Source: CADEEN01 sp963783785 (GTDB lineage: Bacteria; Pseudomonadota; Gammaproteobacteria; Burkholderiales; Burkholderiaceae_C). Taken from it: a DNA stretch of 64,000 nt. Under the pieces are notes generated by a model, which searched no databases, was not told the DNA's origin, and saw only the letters and a program-made list of their open reading frames with translations. The position numbers and the translations under genes are program-made. Below are positions 1 through 9,994 of this stretch, piece after piece (positions within the stretch are counted from its first letter, which is position 1; every line of letters begins with the position of its first letter). Location of the stretch: positions 87,843 to 151,842 of the forward strand of contig CAWAOQ010000013.1 of NCBI GenBank assembly GCA_963783785.1, given 5' to 3'.

Positions 1-1416
1 CTGCTGATCGACGGCCAGTGGTGCGACGCCGCCGACGGCCGCACGCTGCCCGTCATCAACCCCGCCACCGGCGCCGAGATCGGCCGCGTGGCCCACGCCG
101 GCATCGCCGACCTCGACCGCGCGCTGGCAGCCACCCAGAAGGGCTTCGCCGCCTGGCGTGCGGTGCCGGCGATCGAGCGCGCCAAGATCATGCGCCAGGC
201 CGCCGTGCTGATGCGCGAGCGCGCCGATGCGATCGCCACGATGATGTCGCAGGAGCAGGGCAAGCCGCTGGCCGAAGCCAAGGGCGAGACGCTGTCGGCA
301 GCCGACATCATCGAGTGGTTCGCCGACGAGAGCCGGCGCATCTACGGCCGCGTCGTGCCGCCGCGCAACATGGCGGTGCAGCAGTTGGTGCTGAAGGAGC
401 CGGTCGGCCCGGTGGCGGCGTTCACACCGTGGAACTTCCCGATCAACCAGGTGGTGCGCAAGGTCTGCGCCGCGTTGTCGACGGGCTGCTCGATCATCGT
501 CAAGGCGCCGGAGGAGACCCCCGCCTCGCCGGCCGCGCTGATCAAGGCCTTCGCCGACGCCGGCGTGCCGGCCGGCGTGATCGGCCTGGTCTACGGCAAC
601 CCGGCGGAGATTTCGGGCTACCTGATCCCGCACCCGGTGATCCGCAAGATCACCTTCACCGGCTCGACGCCGGTCGGCAAGCAGTTGGCGGCGATGGCAG
701 GCCAGCACATGAAGCGCGCGACGATGGAGCTCGGCGGCCATGCGCCGGTGATCGTGGCCGAGGATGCCGACATCGCGCAGGCGGTGAAGGCGGCCGGTGC
801 AGCCAAGTTCCGCAATGCCGGCCAGGTGTGCATCTCGCCGACGCGCTTCCTGGTCCACAACGACATCCGCGCCGAGTTCGAGCGCGCGCTGGTGGCGCAG
901 ACGCAGAAGCTCAAGGTCGGCGAAGGCCTGGCCGACGGCACGACGATGGGCCCGCTGGCCAACCCGCGGCGGCTGGCGGCGATGCAGCAGATCACCGAAG
1001 ACGCCGTCAAGCGCGGCGCCAAGGTGGCCACCGGCGGCGAACGCATCGGCTCGACCGGCAATTTCTTCGCACCGACGGTGCTGACCGAGGTGCCGCTCGA
1101 CGCGATGGTGTTCAACCAGGAACCGTTCGGCCCGCTGGCCGCGGTGCGCGGCTACGACACGCTCGACGAGGCGATCGCCGAGAGCAACCGCCTGCCGTTC
1201 GGGCTGGCCAGCTATGCCTACACGCGCTCGCTGGCCACCGCGCACGCGCTGTCGCAGCGGCTCGAAGTCGGCATGCTGTGGGTCAACCAGCCGGCGCTGG
1301 CCGTGCCCGAGATGCCGTTCGGCGGCGTCAAGGACTCGGGCTACGGCAGCGAGGGCGGGCCGGAAGCGCTCGACGCCTACCTGGTGACCAAGTCGGTGTC
1401 GATGCTGATGGTCTGA
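1..1416 (+). CDS. NAD(P)-dependent succinate-semialdehyde dehydrogenase-like aldehyde dehydrogenase (5' partial)
   Basis: This is an aldehyde dehydrogenase cut by the left window edge; frame 1 is open from base 1 to the TGA at 1414-1416 (471 codons present). It would oxidise an aldehyde, most likely succinate semialdehyde, to the acid with NAD(P)+. Counting from the first codon seen, the general base Glu is near residue 243 in MELGGHAP and the catalytic Cys near 277 in GQVCISPTR; the Rossmann stretch FTGSTPVGK precedes them. The opening residues LLIDGQW are typical of the GabD-like N-terminus, so only a few codons are missing. No neighbour defines a pathway. Family assignment is firm; the substrate is inferred. 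Confidence 0.85.
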   Translation: MLIDGQWCDAADGRTLPVINPATGAEIGRVAHAGIADLDRALAATQKGFAAWRAVPAIERAKIMRQAAVLMRERADAIATMMSQEQGKPLAEAKGETLSAADIIEWFADESRRIYGRVVPPRNMAVQQLVLKEPVGPVAAFTPWNFPINQVVRKVCAALSTGCSIIVKAPEETPASPAALIKAFADAGVPAGVIGLVYGNPAEISGYLIPHPVIRKITFTGSTPVGKQLAAMAGQHMKRATMELGGHAPVIVAEDADIAQAVKAAGAAKFRNAGQVCISPTRFLVHNDIRAEFERALVAQTQKLKVGEGLADGTTMGPLANPRRLAAMQQITEDAVKRGAKVATGGERIGSTGNFFAPTVLTEVPLDAMVFNQEPFGPLAAVRGYDTLDEAIAESNRLPFGLASYAYTRSLATAHALSQRLEVGMLWVNQPALAVPEMPFGGVKDSGYGSEGGPEALDAYLVTKSVSMLMV

Positions 1417-1471
1417 CCGCCCCGGATACGCTGGCGCGCGCGAGGCAGCGGGCCAGCGCCGGGCCGCGATT

Positions 1472-1708
1472 TCAGATCTTCAGGAGCTTCATCGCCTCGG
1501 CGAGCAGCTTGACCGACTCGTCGTGCTTGCCGGCCTTGTGGGCAGTCTCGCCATCGGCGCGCAACTGCTTGACCTTGGCCATGTCGGCGTCGGACAACTG
1601 GACGCCGGCGGCCAGCTTGGCGTCGATGGCCTTCATGTCCGCCGGGCAATGAAAGGCGAACGCCGAACCGGCGGCCAGCGCCAGCAACAGGGTGAACAGG
1701 GTCTTCAT
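1472..1708 (-). CDS. small exported protein of unknown function (78 aa)
   Basis: I do not recognise a named family. The 78-residue product starts with a clean signal peptide (MKTLFTLLLALAAGSAFA, likely cut after Ala18), leaving a soluble, charged, helical mature chain of about 60 residues with one Cys at position 21 and many Lys, Asp and Glu. It is therefore probably periplasmic. The start at 1706-1708 is supported by GGAG a few bases upstream. The frame stays open further upstream, but that extension lacks the signal peptide and would run into the divergent uvrA-like gene. It is divergently arranged with that gene, about 118 bp away. Confidence 0.65.
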   Translation of the reverse strand: MKTLFTLLLALAAGSAFAFHCPADMKAIDAKLAAGVQLSDADMAKVKQLRADGETAHKAGKHDESVKLLAEAMKLLKI

Positions 1709-1826
1709 CGCGGGTCTCCAAAGGGTGGTTGAGAAGAGGTATACGCCGCAACGCGACAAATGATTGCATGGCCCCGGCGGCACGGCGGTCCCTAGAATGT
1801 CCGCCCCTGCCCCCCGAGAACACTCC

Positions 1827-4800
1827 ATGAGCGGCCTGATCCGCATCCGCGGCGCGCGACAACACAACCTGAAGAACCTCGACCTCGACATCCGTACCGG
1901 CGAGATGACGGTGGTCACCGGCCCGAGCGGCTCGGGCAAGTCGAGTCTGGTGTTCGACACGCTCTACGCCGAGGGCCAGCGCCGCTATGTCGAGACCTTC
2001 TCGGCCTACGCACGGCAGTTCCTCGACCGCATGGATCGTCCGGCGGTGGATCGCGTCGACGGCGTGCCCCCCGCCATCGCGATCGACCAGACCAACCCGG
2101 TGCGCAGCTCGCGCAGCACGGTCGGCACGATGACCGAGCTGAACGACCACCTGAAGTTGCTCTACGCGCGTGCCGCGCAACTCTATGACAGGCAGACAGC
2201 GCTGCTCGTGCGGCACGATACGCCGGAGACCATCTGCGCCGAGCTGATGGCACGGGCAGCCGCGGCCGGCGACCCGCGGCTGGTGATCACGATGCCGGTC
2301 GAGTTGCCGGCCGACACCTCGGCCGAGCAGATCGAGCAATGGCTCGCGGCGAGCGGCTTCACGCGGGTGCAGGCCGAGCGCACGATAGGCACGCGCAAGG
2401 TGCTGGACGTCGTCGTCGACCGCTTTCGTGCATCGACGGCCGAGAAGGTGCGCGTGGTCGAGGCCATCGAGCTGGCGCTCAAGCGCGGCAGCGGGCGCGT
2501 CAACGTCTACGCCCAGGCCGAGGATGGCGATGCGCAGTTGTGGCGATGGTCGACCGGGCTGCACTGCCCCGAGAGCGACCTGCGCTACAGCGATCCGCAA
2601 CCGGCGCTGTTCTCGTTCAATTCGGCGTTCGGCGCCTGCGACACCTGTCGCGGTTTCGGCCGCGTGATCGGCGTCGACTTCGGTCTCGTCATCCCGGACG
2701 AGCGCAAGACCCTGCGCAACGGCGCGATCAAGACGATCCAGACCCCCGCCTGGAAGGAGTGCCAGGACGACCTGATGAAGTATGCCGGCGAGGCCGGCAT
2801 CCCGCGCGACACGCCGTGGCTGCACCTGACGCCGGCGCAGCGCAGCTGGGTCATCGACGGCTCGCCGAACTGGACCGGCAAGTGGAACCAGCAGTGGTAC
2901 GGCGTGCGCCGCTTCTTCGAGTACCTGGAGAGCAAGGCCTACAAGATGCACATCCGCGTGCTCTTGTCGAAGTACCGCAGCTACACCCCGTGCACGGTGT
3001 GCGGCGGCGCGCGGCTGAAGCTCGAGGCGCTGCTGTGGCGGCTGGGCTCGAAGGCCAATGCCGACGCCGCGCTGGCGCCGACCGAACGCTTCCTGCCGGT
3101 GGGAGCGAGTTGGACACGCGAACAACTCGAAGCGCTCGACGGCCTGGCCTTGCACGACCTGATGCGCCTGCCGATCGACCGCCTGCGGCGCTTCTTCGAC
3201 ACGCTGACCTTGCCCGACGCGATGCGCGACGAGGCGCTGAAGTTGCTGCTCGACGAGATCCGCACGCGATTGAAGTACCTGTGCGACGTCGGCATCGGCT
3301 ACCTGACGCTCGACCGCCAGAGCCGCACGCTCAGCGGCGGCGAGGTCCAGCGCATCAACCTGACCACCGCGCTCGGCACCTCGCTGGTGAACACCATGTT
3401 CGTGCTCGACGAGCCGAGCATCGGCCTGCACCCGCGCGACATGGGCCGCATCATCGAAGCCATGCACCGGCTGCGCGACGCCGGCAACACGCTGGTCGTC
3501 GTCGAGCACGACCCGGCCGTGATGCTGGCCGCCGACCGCCTGATCGACATGGGCCCCGGCCCCGGCGAGCGCGGCGGGCAGATCGTGTTCGACGGCTCGC
3601 CCGACATGGCGCGCCACGCCGACACCCTGACCGGCGCCTATCTCGGTGCGCGCAAGCACGTCGGCAGCGGCATCAAGCGCCTGGTGACCGAGAGCACGCC
3701 GCGTCTGGTGCTCGAGGGCGCGCGCGAGCACAACCTGAAGGGCATCACGATCGAGTTCCCGCTGCTGCGGCTGGTGGCCGTGACCGGCGTGTCGGGCTCG
3801 GGCAAGAGCACGCTGATGCAGGACGTGCTGTACCCGGCGCTGGCGCGCCAGTTCGGCAAGGCGACCGAGACGCCGGGCGCCCACGATCGCTTGCTCGGCG
3901 CCGACTGGCTGAGCGACGCGGTGTTCGTCGACCAGAGCCCGATCGGCAAGACCACGCGCTCGAACCCGGCCAGCTACGTCGGCGCGTTCGACGAGATTGC
4001 GCAAGCTGTTCGCCGAGGCGCCGCTGGCACGCGAGCGCGGCTATGGCGCCGGCATGTTCAGCTTCAACGCCGGCGACGGCCGCTGCCCGACCTGCGGCGG
4101 CTCGGGCTTCGAGCATGTCGAGATGCAGTTCCTGTCAGCGACGTGTACCTGCGCTGCCCCGACTGCGACGGCCGCCGCTACCGCGCCGAATTGCTCGACG
4201 TGAAGATCGTGCGCGGCGACCGGCAACTCAGCATCGCCGACACGCTCGACCTCACCGTCAGCGAAGCCGTCAAGCTGTTCGCCGACGACCGCGAGGTGCA
4301 GCGCGTGCTGCAGCCGATCGTCGACGTCGGCCTCGAGTACGTGCGCCTGGGCCAGCCGGTGCCGACGCTGTCGGGCGGCGAGGCGCAGCGGCTGAAGCTG
4401 GCCGGCTTCCTGGCCGAGGCGATCGGCACGCCGGCCCAGCGGCTGGCGCGCAAGGGCACGCTGTACCTGTTCGACGAGCCGACGACCGGCCTGCATTTCG
4501 ACGACATCGCCAAGCTGATGCGCGCGCTGCGCAAGCTGCTCGACGCCGGGCACTCGGTGATCGTGATCGAGCACAACCTGGACGTGATCCGCGCGGCCGA
4601 CTGGGTCATCGACCTCGGGCCCGAAGGGGGCGAGGCCGGCGGCGAACTGGTGTTCGCCGGCACCGCCGAAGACATTCGCCACCACGCCACCTCGCACACC
4701 GGGCGCGCGCTGGCCGATTACGAGGTGGCCCTCGGCCTGGTGCAACGCGTGGAAGAAGGCCGGCCGCTGCAGAGCGTCGTGCGCGCGGCCCGCCAACGCG

Positions 4801-7542
4801 CGCCGATCGACGAGTCGATCCGCATCGTCAATGCCCGCGAGCACAACCTGCAAGTCGCTCGACGTCTCGATCCCGCGCGGCAAGTTCAGCGTCATCACCG
4901 GGGTGTCGGGCTCGGGCAAGAGCACGCTGGCCTTCGACATCCTGTTCAACGAGGGACAGCGGCGCTACCTCGAGTCGCTGAACGCCTACGCGCGCAGCAT
5001 CGTGCAGCCGGCCGGCCGGCCCGAAGTCGATGCGGTGTACGGCATCCCGCCGACCGTGGCGATCGAGCAGCGCCTGTCGCGCGGCGGGCGCAAGAGCACG
5101 GTCGCGACGACCACCGAGGTCTGGCACTTCCTGCGCCTGCTGTGGGTCAAGCTCGGTCTGCAGCATTGCGCCAAGGACGGCACCCCCGTGCGGCCGCAGA
5201 GCGCCGAGAGCATCGCCGCGCAACTGCTGCGCGATCACAAGGGCCAGCATGTCGGCCTGCTGGCGCCGCTGGTGGTCGCGCGCAAGGGCGTCTACACCGA
5301 CCTCGCCAAATGGGCCAAGGCGCGCGGCCACAGCCATCTGCGCATCGACGGCGAGTTCGTCAAGGTCGACCCGTTCCCGCGCATCGACCGCTTCAAGGAA
5401 CACACCATCGAGTTGCCGGTCGGTGATCTGGTCGTCGACCCGGCCAACGAGGCCGAGTTGCGCCTGGCGCTGGCCAAGGCGCTCGATCTCGGCAAGGGCG
5501 TGATGCACCTGCTGGCACCGCTCGACGGTCTGCACGCGGCAATGGCCAGTGGCGCGAGCACCGCGGCGATCGGCCGGGTGAAGGTGTTCTCGACCAAGCG
5601 CGCTTGCCCGACCTGCGGCACCAGCTATCCCGAGCTCGACCCGCGGCTGTTCTCCTACAACAGCAAGCACGGCTGGTGTGGGCATTGCGTCGGCACCGGC
5701 CTGGCGCTGACGCGCGAGCAGCGCAAGGCGCTCGACGATTCGAAGCCGGACGACGACAACAAGGGCCGCGAGCAGAGTTTTCCGTCGGAGGAGCCCGAGG
5801 TCGAGGGACTGGCCGGCGAGCCGTGCCCGGTCTGCGAAGGCACGCGCCTGAACGCGACCGCGCGCGGCGTGACCTTCGACAGCCAGCCGATCGGCAGCGT
5901 GGCCGCCTGGTCGGTGCAGGCCGCACGGCGGTGGATCGCTGGCCTGCGCCTCGAAGGCCGCGATGCGGAGATCGCCCGCGACGTGGTCAGCGAAATCGCC
6001 AGCCGGCTCGAGTTCCTGGACCAGGTCGGCCTCGGTTACCTGACGCTCGACCGCGCGGCACCGACGCTGTCGGGCGGCGAGGCGCAGCGCATCCGCCTGG
6101 CGGCGCAGCTCGGCAGCAACCTGCAGGGCGTGTGCTATGTGCTCGACGAACCGACGATCGGGCTGCACCCGCGCGACAACCGCATCCTGCTCGACGCACT
6201 CGGCACGCTGAGCGCCAAAGGCAACACGCTGGTGGTGGTCGAGCACGACGAAGACACCATCCGCCGCGCCGACCACATCATCGACATCGGCCCCGGCGCC
6301 GGCAAGCGTGGCGGCCGGTTGGTGGCCGAGGGCAGCGTCGCGGCGCTGTCGGCGCAAAGCGATTCGGTGACCGGGCGCTTTCTGGCGCAGCCACTGCGGC
6401 ATCCGCTGCAGGCGCGCCGTCCGATCGCCGCCGGCGCTGCCGCGCTCGCGTTGCACGGCGCGTCGCTGCACAACCTGCAGCGCATCGACGTGCGCATCCC
6501 GCTGCATCGGCTGGTCGCCGTGACCGGCGTCTCGGGCTCGGGCAAGAGCACGCTGGCGCGCGACGTCCTGCTGGCCAACGTGGCGGCACTGGTCGGCACG
6601 CGCGGCAGGTCGGCGTTGACGGGTTGCGCCGCGCTCGACGGCTGGCAGGCCGTGGACCGCGTGCTCGAAGTCGACCAGACACCGATCGGCAAGACGCCGC
6701 GCTCGTGCCCGGCCACCTACGTCGGCTTCTGGGACGCGATCCGCAAGCTGTTCGCCGAGACGCTCGAAGCCAAGGCCCGCGGCTATGCACCCAACCGCTT
6801 CTCGTTCAACACCGGCGAAGGCCGCTGCCCGGACTGCGAGGGCCAGGGCGTGCGCACGATCGAGATGAGCTTCCTGCCCGACGTCAAGGTGCACTGCGAC
6901 AGCTGCCACGGCAAGCGCTTCAATCCCGAGACGCTGGCGGTGAGCTGGCGCGGCAAGAGCATCGGCGACGTGCTGCGCATGGAGGTCGACGAGGCCGTGG
7001 GCTTCTTCGCGTCGATGCCGGCCATTGCCCACCCGCTGCAGTTGCTGCATGACGTGGGGCTGGGCTACCTGACGCTGGGCCAGCCGTCACCGACGCTGAG
7101 CGGCGGCGAAGCGCAACGCATCAAACTGGTCACAGAACTGAGCAAGGTTCGCGACGACGTGACGCGAAGAGGCCGAGCCGACGGCCCCCTGACGCCTGCG
7201 GCGTCGCCCCACGAGGGGGGTCGCCCGCTCGGGGCGGCCCGGCGCGGGCTGCCGCCGCACACGCTGTACGTGCTCGACGAGCCGACGGTCGGGCTGCACA
7301 TGGCCGATGTCGAGCGCCTGATCCGCGTGCTGCACCGCCTCGTCGATGGCGGCCACAGCGTGGTCGTGATCGAGCACGACCTGGACGTGATCGCCGAGGC
7401 CGACTGGGTCATCGACCTCGGCCCCGAAGGCGGCGCCGACGGCGGCCAGGTGGTGGTGGCCGGTACGCCGGAGCAGGTGGTGGCTGCGGCCAGCCACACC
7501 GGCGCGGCGCTGGCGCCGGTGCTGGCGCGAGGCCGCCGTTAG
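1827..7542 (+). CDS. double-length UvrA-like excinuclease ATPase (about 1,904 aa; three frameshifts in this sequence)
   Basis: This encodes two UvrA-like proteins in tandem. Each UvrA unit normally has two ABC ATPase modules, so four are expected, and four Walker A motifs are visible: GPSGSGKSS near residue 32, then GVSGSGKST at about 3784, 4903 and 6526. Four LSGGE signatures lie at about 3331, 4369, 6067 and 7096. Cys-x-x-Cys zinc-finger pairs lie in both halves. UvrA binds damaged DNA in nucleotide excision repair; the role of double-length paralogues is not established to my knowledge. Reading requires three single-base corrections: an extra G near 3999, a missing base near 4137 and an extra C near 4850. 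An in-frame repeat-derived segment of about 25-28 residues sits before the last Walker B (7168-7258). The start was chosen because the UvrA N-terminus begins there. Confidence 0.85.
7180..7254. repeat. dispersed GC-rich palindromic repeat, copy A, inside the uvrA-like gene
   Basis: A segment rich in C-runs and G-runs (CCCCCTGACGCC ... CGAGGGGGG ... GCGGCCCGGC) interrupts an otherwise standard UvrA sequence between TELSKVRDD and HTLYVLDEP. It resembles the intergenic copy at 22986-23066 in the order of its motifs. It is read in frame and adds a Pro/Gly/Arg-rich loop. Confidence 0.6.
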
Positions 7543-8060
7543 CGCTGTTCCTTCTGCACTGCGCCGCCGGTCCCGACCGCACGCGTCATCAGCTCGACGG
7601 CACGGCACTGCAGGACGATGGCGTCGTCATGGTCGCCAAGGCGGTCGAACAGGTCCGACACGCGCAGCAGCACGGTGATCTCCCACTGCGGGTCGGCCGA
7701 GCGCAACGCCAGTTGCGCGGCTTCGAAGCAGTGGTCCCGGGCACTGTCGCGCAGGCGCTCGGCGCCACGCGATTCGTCCTGATCGTCGAGCAGCGCGGAG
7801 CGCTCGACGGCCAGTTCGGCCAGTTCGCACAGCGCGTCCACGCTGGCATCGACCGCCGACAGTCCACGCGCCAGTTGCAGGCCGCGCTTGGCGTACCAGA
7901 CCGCGTCGGCCAATGCGCCGATCTTGCGCAGGCAACGGCTGACGTGGGCCAGGGCCTGACTGAGCCGCGCCGGCTCGCCGGCGGCTTCGGCCGCATCGAG
8001 CGCGCTCATGGCTTCGCGCAGCGCTTCGCGCGCTGATTCGAGGATGGCGTCGGTGGTCAT
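7539..8060 (-). CDS. conserved hypothetical all-helical (TPR-like) protein, 173 aa
   Basis: I cannot name the family. The protein is predicted almost entirely alpha-helical, with repeated Ala/Leu-rich helix pairs of about 34-40 residues (for example ALAHVSRCLRKIGALADAVWYAKRGLQLA), which resembles tetratricopeptide repeats. No signal peptide or membrane segment is seen, so it is probably cytoplasmic and may be a protein-protein adaptor. Its stop codon overlaps that of the convergent uvrA-like gene by 4 bp. It is divergent from dctP across a 262-bp region containing hairpins. There are no frame problems. Confidence 0.6.
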   Translation of the reverse strand: MTTDAILESAREALREAMSALDAAEAAGEPARLSQALAHVSRCLRKIGALADAVWYAKRGLQLARGLSAVDASVDALCELAELAVERSALLDDQDESRGAERLRDSARDHCFEAAQLALRSADPQWEITVLLRVSDLFDRLGDHDDAIVLQCRAVELMTRAVGTGGAVQKEQR

Positions 8061-8125
8061 GGTGGATGGATGCAGAGGGGACCGGGATGAAACACATGCT
8101 AGGCACGCCGACCTGCATTGCCCTC

Positions 8126-8197
8126 CCCCGGTTTCGGGGTAATCCCGTAATCACGGGGCCCTCTCGCTGTTACCCGGCATGACGCAAGTCATGCCGG
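8126..8197. promoter_or_regulatory. cluster of three tetraloop hairpins between divergent genes, possible dctP leader
   Basis: Three perfect inverted repeats, each with a 4-nt loop, follow one another: CCCCG-GTTT-CGGGG (8126-8139), CCCGT-AATC-ACGGG (8144-8157) and CCGGCATGAC-GCAA-GTCATGCCGG (8174-8197). The last has a 10-bp stem with a GNRA-type loop. They lie 126-197 bp upstream of dctP and could be a structured leader, an operator array or a REP-like cluster. Function is unknown. Confidence 0.4.
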
Positions 8198-8322
8198 CGG
8201 GTTCGCAGCGATCGTCGACGCGCCGTCAAGGAAAACCACAGGCCGGCGCTGGTGGCCTCGCTTCGACAATCGGGCGCCGCACAACGCGGCACCTCGCCGT
8301 CTGCCCGTCCAGGAGTCCTGCC

Positions 8323-9351
8323 ATGTCCCTTTTCCGTTCGATACGCCGGCCGCTGGCCATTGCCGCCGCCATGATCGCCACCGGCGCATCGGTCCAGGCG
8401 CAAACCGTGCTGACCGTCTCGTCGTGGCTGCCGCCGGGACATGTCCTGTCGGAGACGCAGAAGGCCTGGTGCACCGAACTCGAGCAGAAGGCGGCCGGCA
8501 AGGTTCGCTGCAATATCCTGCCGCGGGCGGTGACCGCCCGCCGGGAACGTTCGACGCGGTGCGCAACGGCCTGGCCGACCTGTCGTACACGGTGCAGGGC
8601 TACACGCCGGGGCGTTTCGTGACCACCCAGATGGCCGAGGTGCCCTTCCTCGGCAACTCGTCGGAGACGGTGTCGGTGGCCTTCCAGCGCGCCTACGGCA
8701 AGTACCCGGCGATCGCCGCCGAACACCAGGGCGCCAAGGTGATCGCGGTGTTCACCCACGGCCCGGGCATCGTCTTCAACACCAAGCGGCGCGATCGCCA
8801 AGGCCGACGACCTGTCGGGCCTGAAGTTCCGGTCGGTGGCGGCATGGTCAACGAGATCACCAAGGCGACTGGGCATGAACGTCACGCTCAAGCCGGCACC
8901 GGAAAGCTATGAGCTGATGTCCACCGGGGTGATGGACGGCACGCTGTTCCCGGCCGAATCGATCGAGTCGTTCAAGATCGACAAGGTGGTCAAGTACGGC
9001 ACCACCTTCCCGGGTGGCCTGTACAACACCGCGTTCGTGTTCATGATGAACCAGGCCACCTACGACAAGTTGCCGGCCGACGTGAAGAAGGCCGTCGACG
9101 AGTTGTCGGGCGAGTACGCGGCGCGCATGTTCGGCCGCGGCTGGGACAAGGTCGATCGCCGGGGCATGGCCTTCATGCAGGCTGCCGGGGTCCAATTCAC
9201 GAAGGCCGATCCGGCGTTCGTCAAGGCCGTGCAGGACAAGACCGCAGCGGTCGAGGACAGGTGGGTCGCTGCCGCCGAAGGCAAGGGGCTGAAGGACGCG
9301 AGGAAGGTGCTGGCCGAGTTCCGCGCCGACATCAAGAAGCTGGAGAACTGA
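8323..9351 (+). CDS. dctP: TRAP transporter substrate-binding protein DctP (four frameshifts in this sequence)
   Basis: This is the periplasmic receptor of a tripartite ATP-independent transporter, expected to bind an organic acid and deliver it to DctQM. A signal peptide (MSLFRSIRRPLAIAAAMIATGASVQAQ) is followed by TVLTVSSWLPPGH, and the usual DctP regions are seen in segments: PGTFDAVRNGLADLSY, PGIVFNTKR, GMNVTLKPAPESYE, TAFVFMMNQATYDKLP. The segments lie in different frames and need single-base corrections near 8531 (missing C), 8789 (extra G), 8832 (missing G) and 8867 (extra A). After correction the length is about 342 aa, normal for the family. The start has AGGAG 7 bases upstream. The gene heads a dctPQM set; the exact ligand cannot be read from sequence. 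Confidence 0.85.
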
Positions 9352-9397
9352 TGCTGCCCCGCCGCTGCGAAGCGGGCACCGCGGCGCGTCACCCCGC

Positions 9398-9886
9398 ATG
9401 ATGCAGCGACTGCGCAACGCGCTGGAGGTGCTCTGCGGCAGCCTCGCGGCGGCGGCGCTGTTCGGCATCATGTGGCTGACGCTGGTCGACGTGGCTGGGC
9501 GCAAGGCGATCAGCACGTCGGTGACCGGCTCGCTCGAATTGACCGAGATGATGATGGTGCTGGTGATCTTCGCCGGCCTGCCACTGGTGTCGTTGCGCGG
9601 CGAGCATGTCGTGTTCGATTCGCTGGATCCGCTGCTCGCGCGTTCGATCCAGCGCGCGCAAGGGCTGGTCGTCGGCGTGATCTGCGCCGCGTTGCTGGCC
9701 GGCCTGGCGTGGCTGATGTGGACCAAGGCCGGGCAGATGATGGAGTACGGCGACACCAGCGCACAGTTGAAGATCGCGCAGGGGCCGTTCGTCTATGTGA
9801 TGAGCGCGCTGTGCCTGCTGACCGCGCTGGTGCACCTGCTGCTGATCGTCGCGCCGGCCGCGCACCACCACCCCGGCGTGCAATGA
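9398..9886 (+). CDS. dctQ: TRAP transporter small permease DctQ
   Basis: This is a 162-residue membrane protein with four hydrophobic segments (roughly residues 12-32, 48-65, 88-110 and 128-152), the pattern of the small TRAP permease subunit. It pairs with the large permease DctM in the inner membrane to import the solute captured by DctP. It starts 46 bp after dctP and is separated from dctM by a dispersed GC-rich repeat. The frame is intact, unlike both neighbours. Confidence 0.88.
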   Translation: MMQRLRNALEVLCGSLAAAALFGIMWLTLVDVAGRKAISTSVTGSLELTEMMMVLVIFAGLPLVSLRGEHVVFDSLDPLLARSIQRAQGLVVGVICAALLAGLAWLMWTKAGQMMEYGDTSAQLKIAQGPFVYVMSALCLLTALVHLLLIVAPAAHHHPGVQ

Positions 9887-9887
9887 G

Positions 9888-9991
9888 ACGGCCGGTGCCA
9901 AGCTGGCACGCGCGGGCCGCGCGCCGGGCCGCTCCGAAGCCGGCCCGCACCCGCTCGCGGGACCACCCGGCGCGCTCGTCGGACGAGGGGT
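9888..9991. repeat. dispersed GC-rich palindromic repeat, copy B, between dctQ and dctM
   Basis: This spacer contains GGGCCGCTCC, GCCGGCCCGC and a terminal CGGACGAGGGG, in the same order as the copy at 29583-29675. Its G-rich right end lies just upstream of the dctM GTG and supplies the only visible Shine-Dalgarno sequence. Confidence 0.65.
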
Positions 9992-9994
9992 TCC

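Noticed and set aside
1377..4004. Long open frame on the minus strand (about 875 codons) opposite the uvrA-like gene
   Set aside because: It is antisense to clear UvrA sequence, has Arg/His/Gln-rich composition typical of a GC-rich shadow frame and matches no family.
8101..8118. GGCAC...CTGCA resembling a sigma54 promoter upstream of dctP
   Set aside because: The GG-to-GC distance is one base too long and the -12 element is weak; it also lies over 200 bp from dctP.
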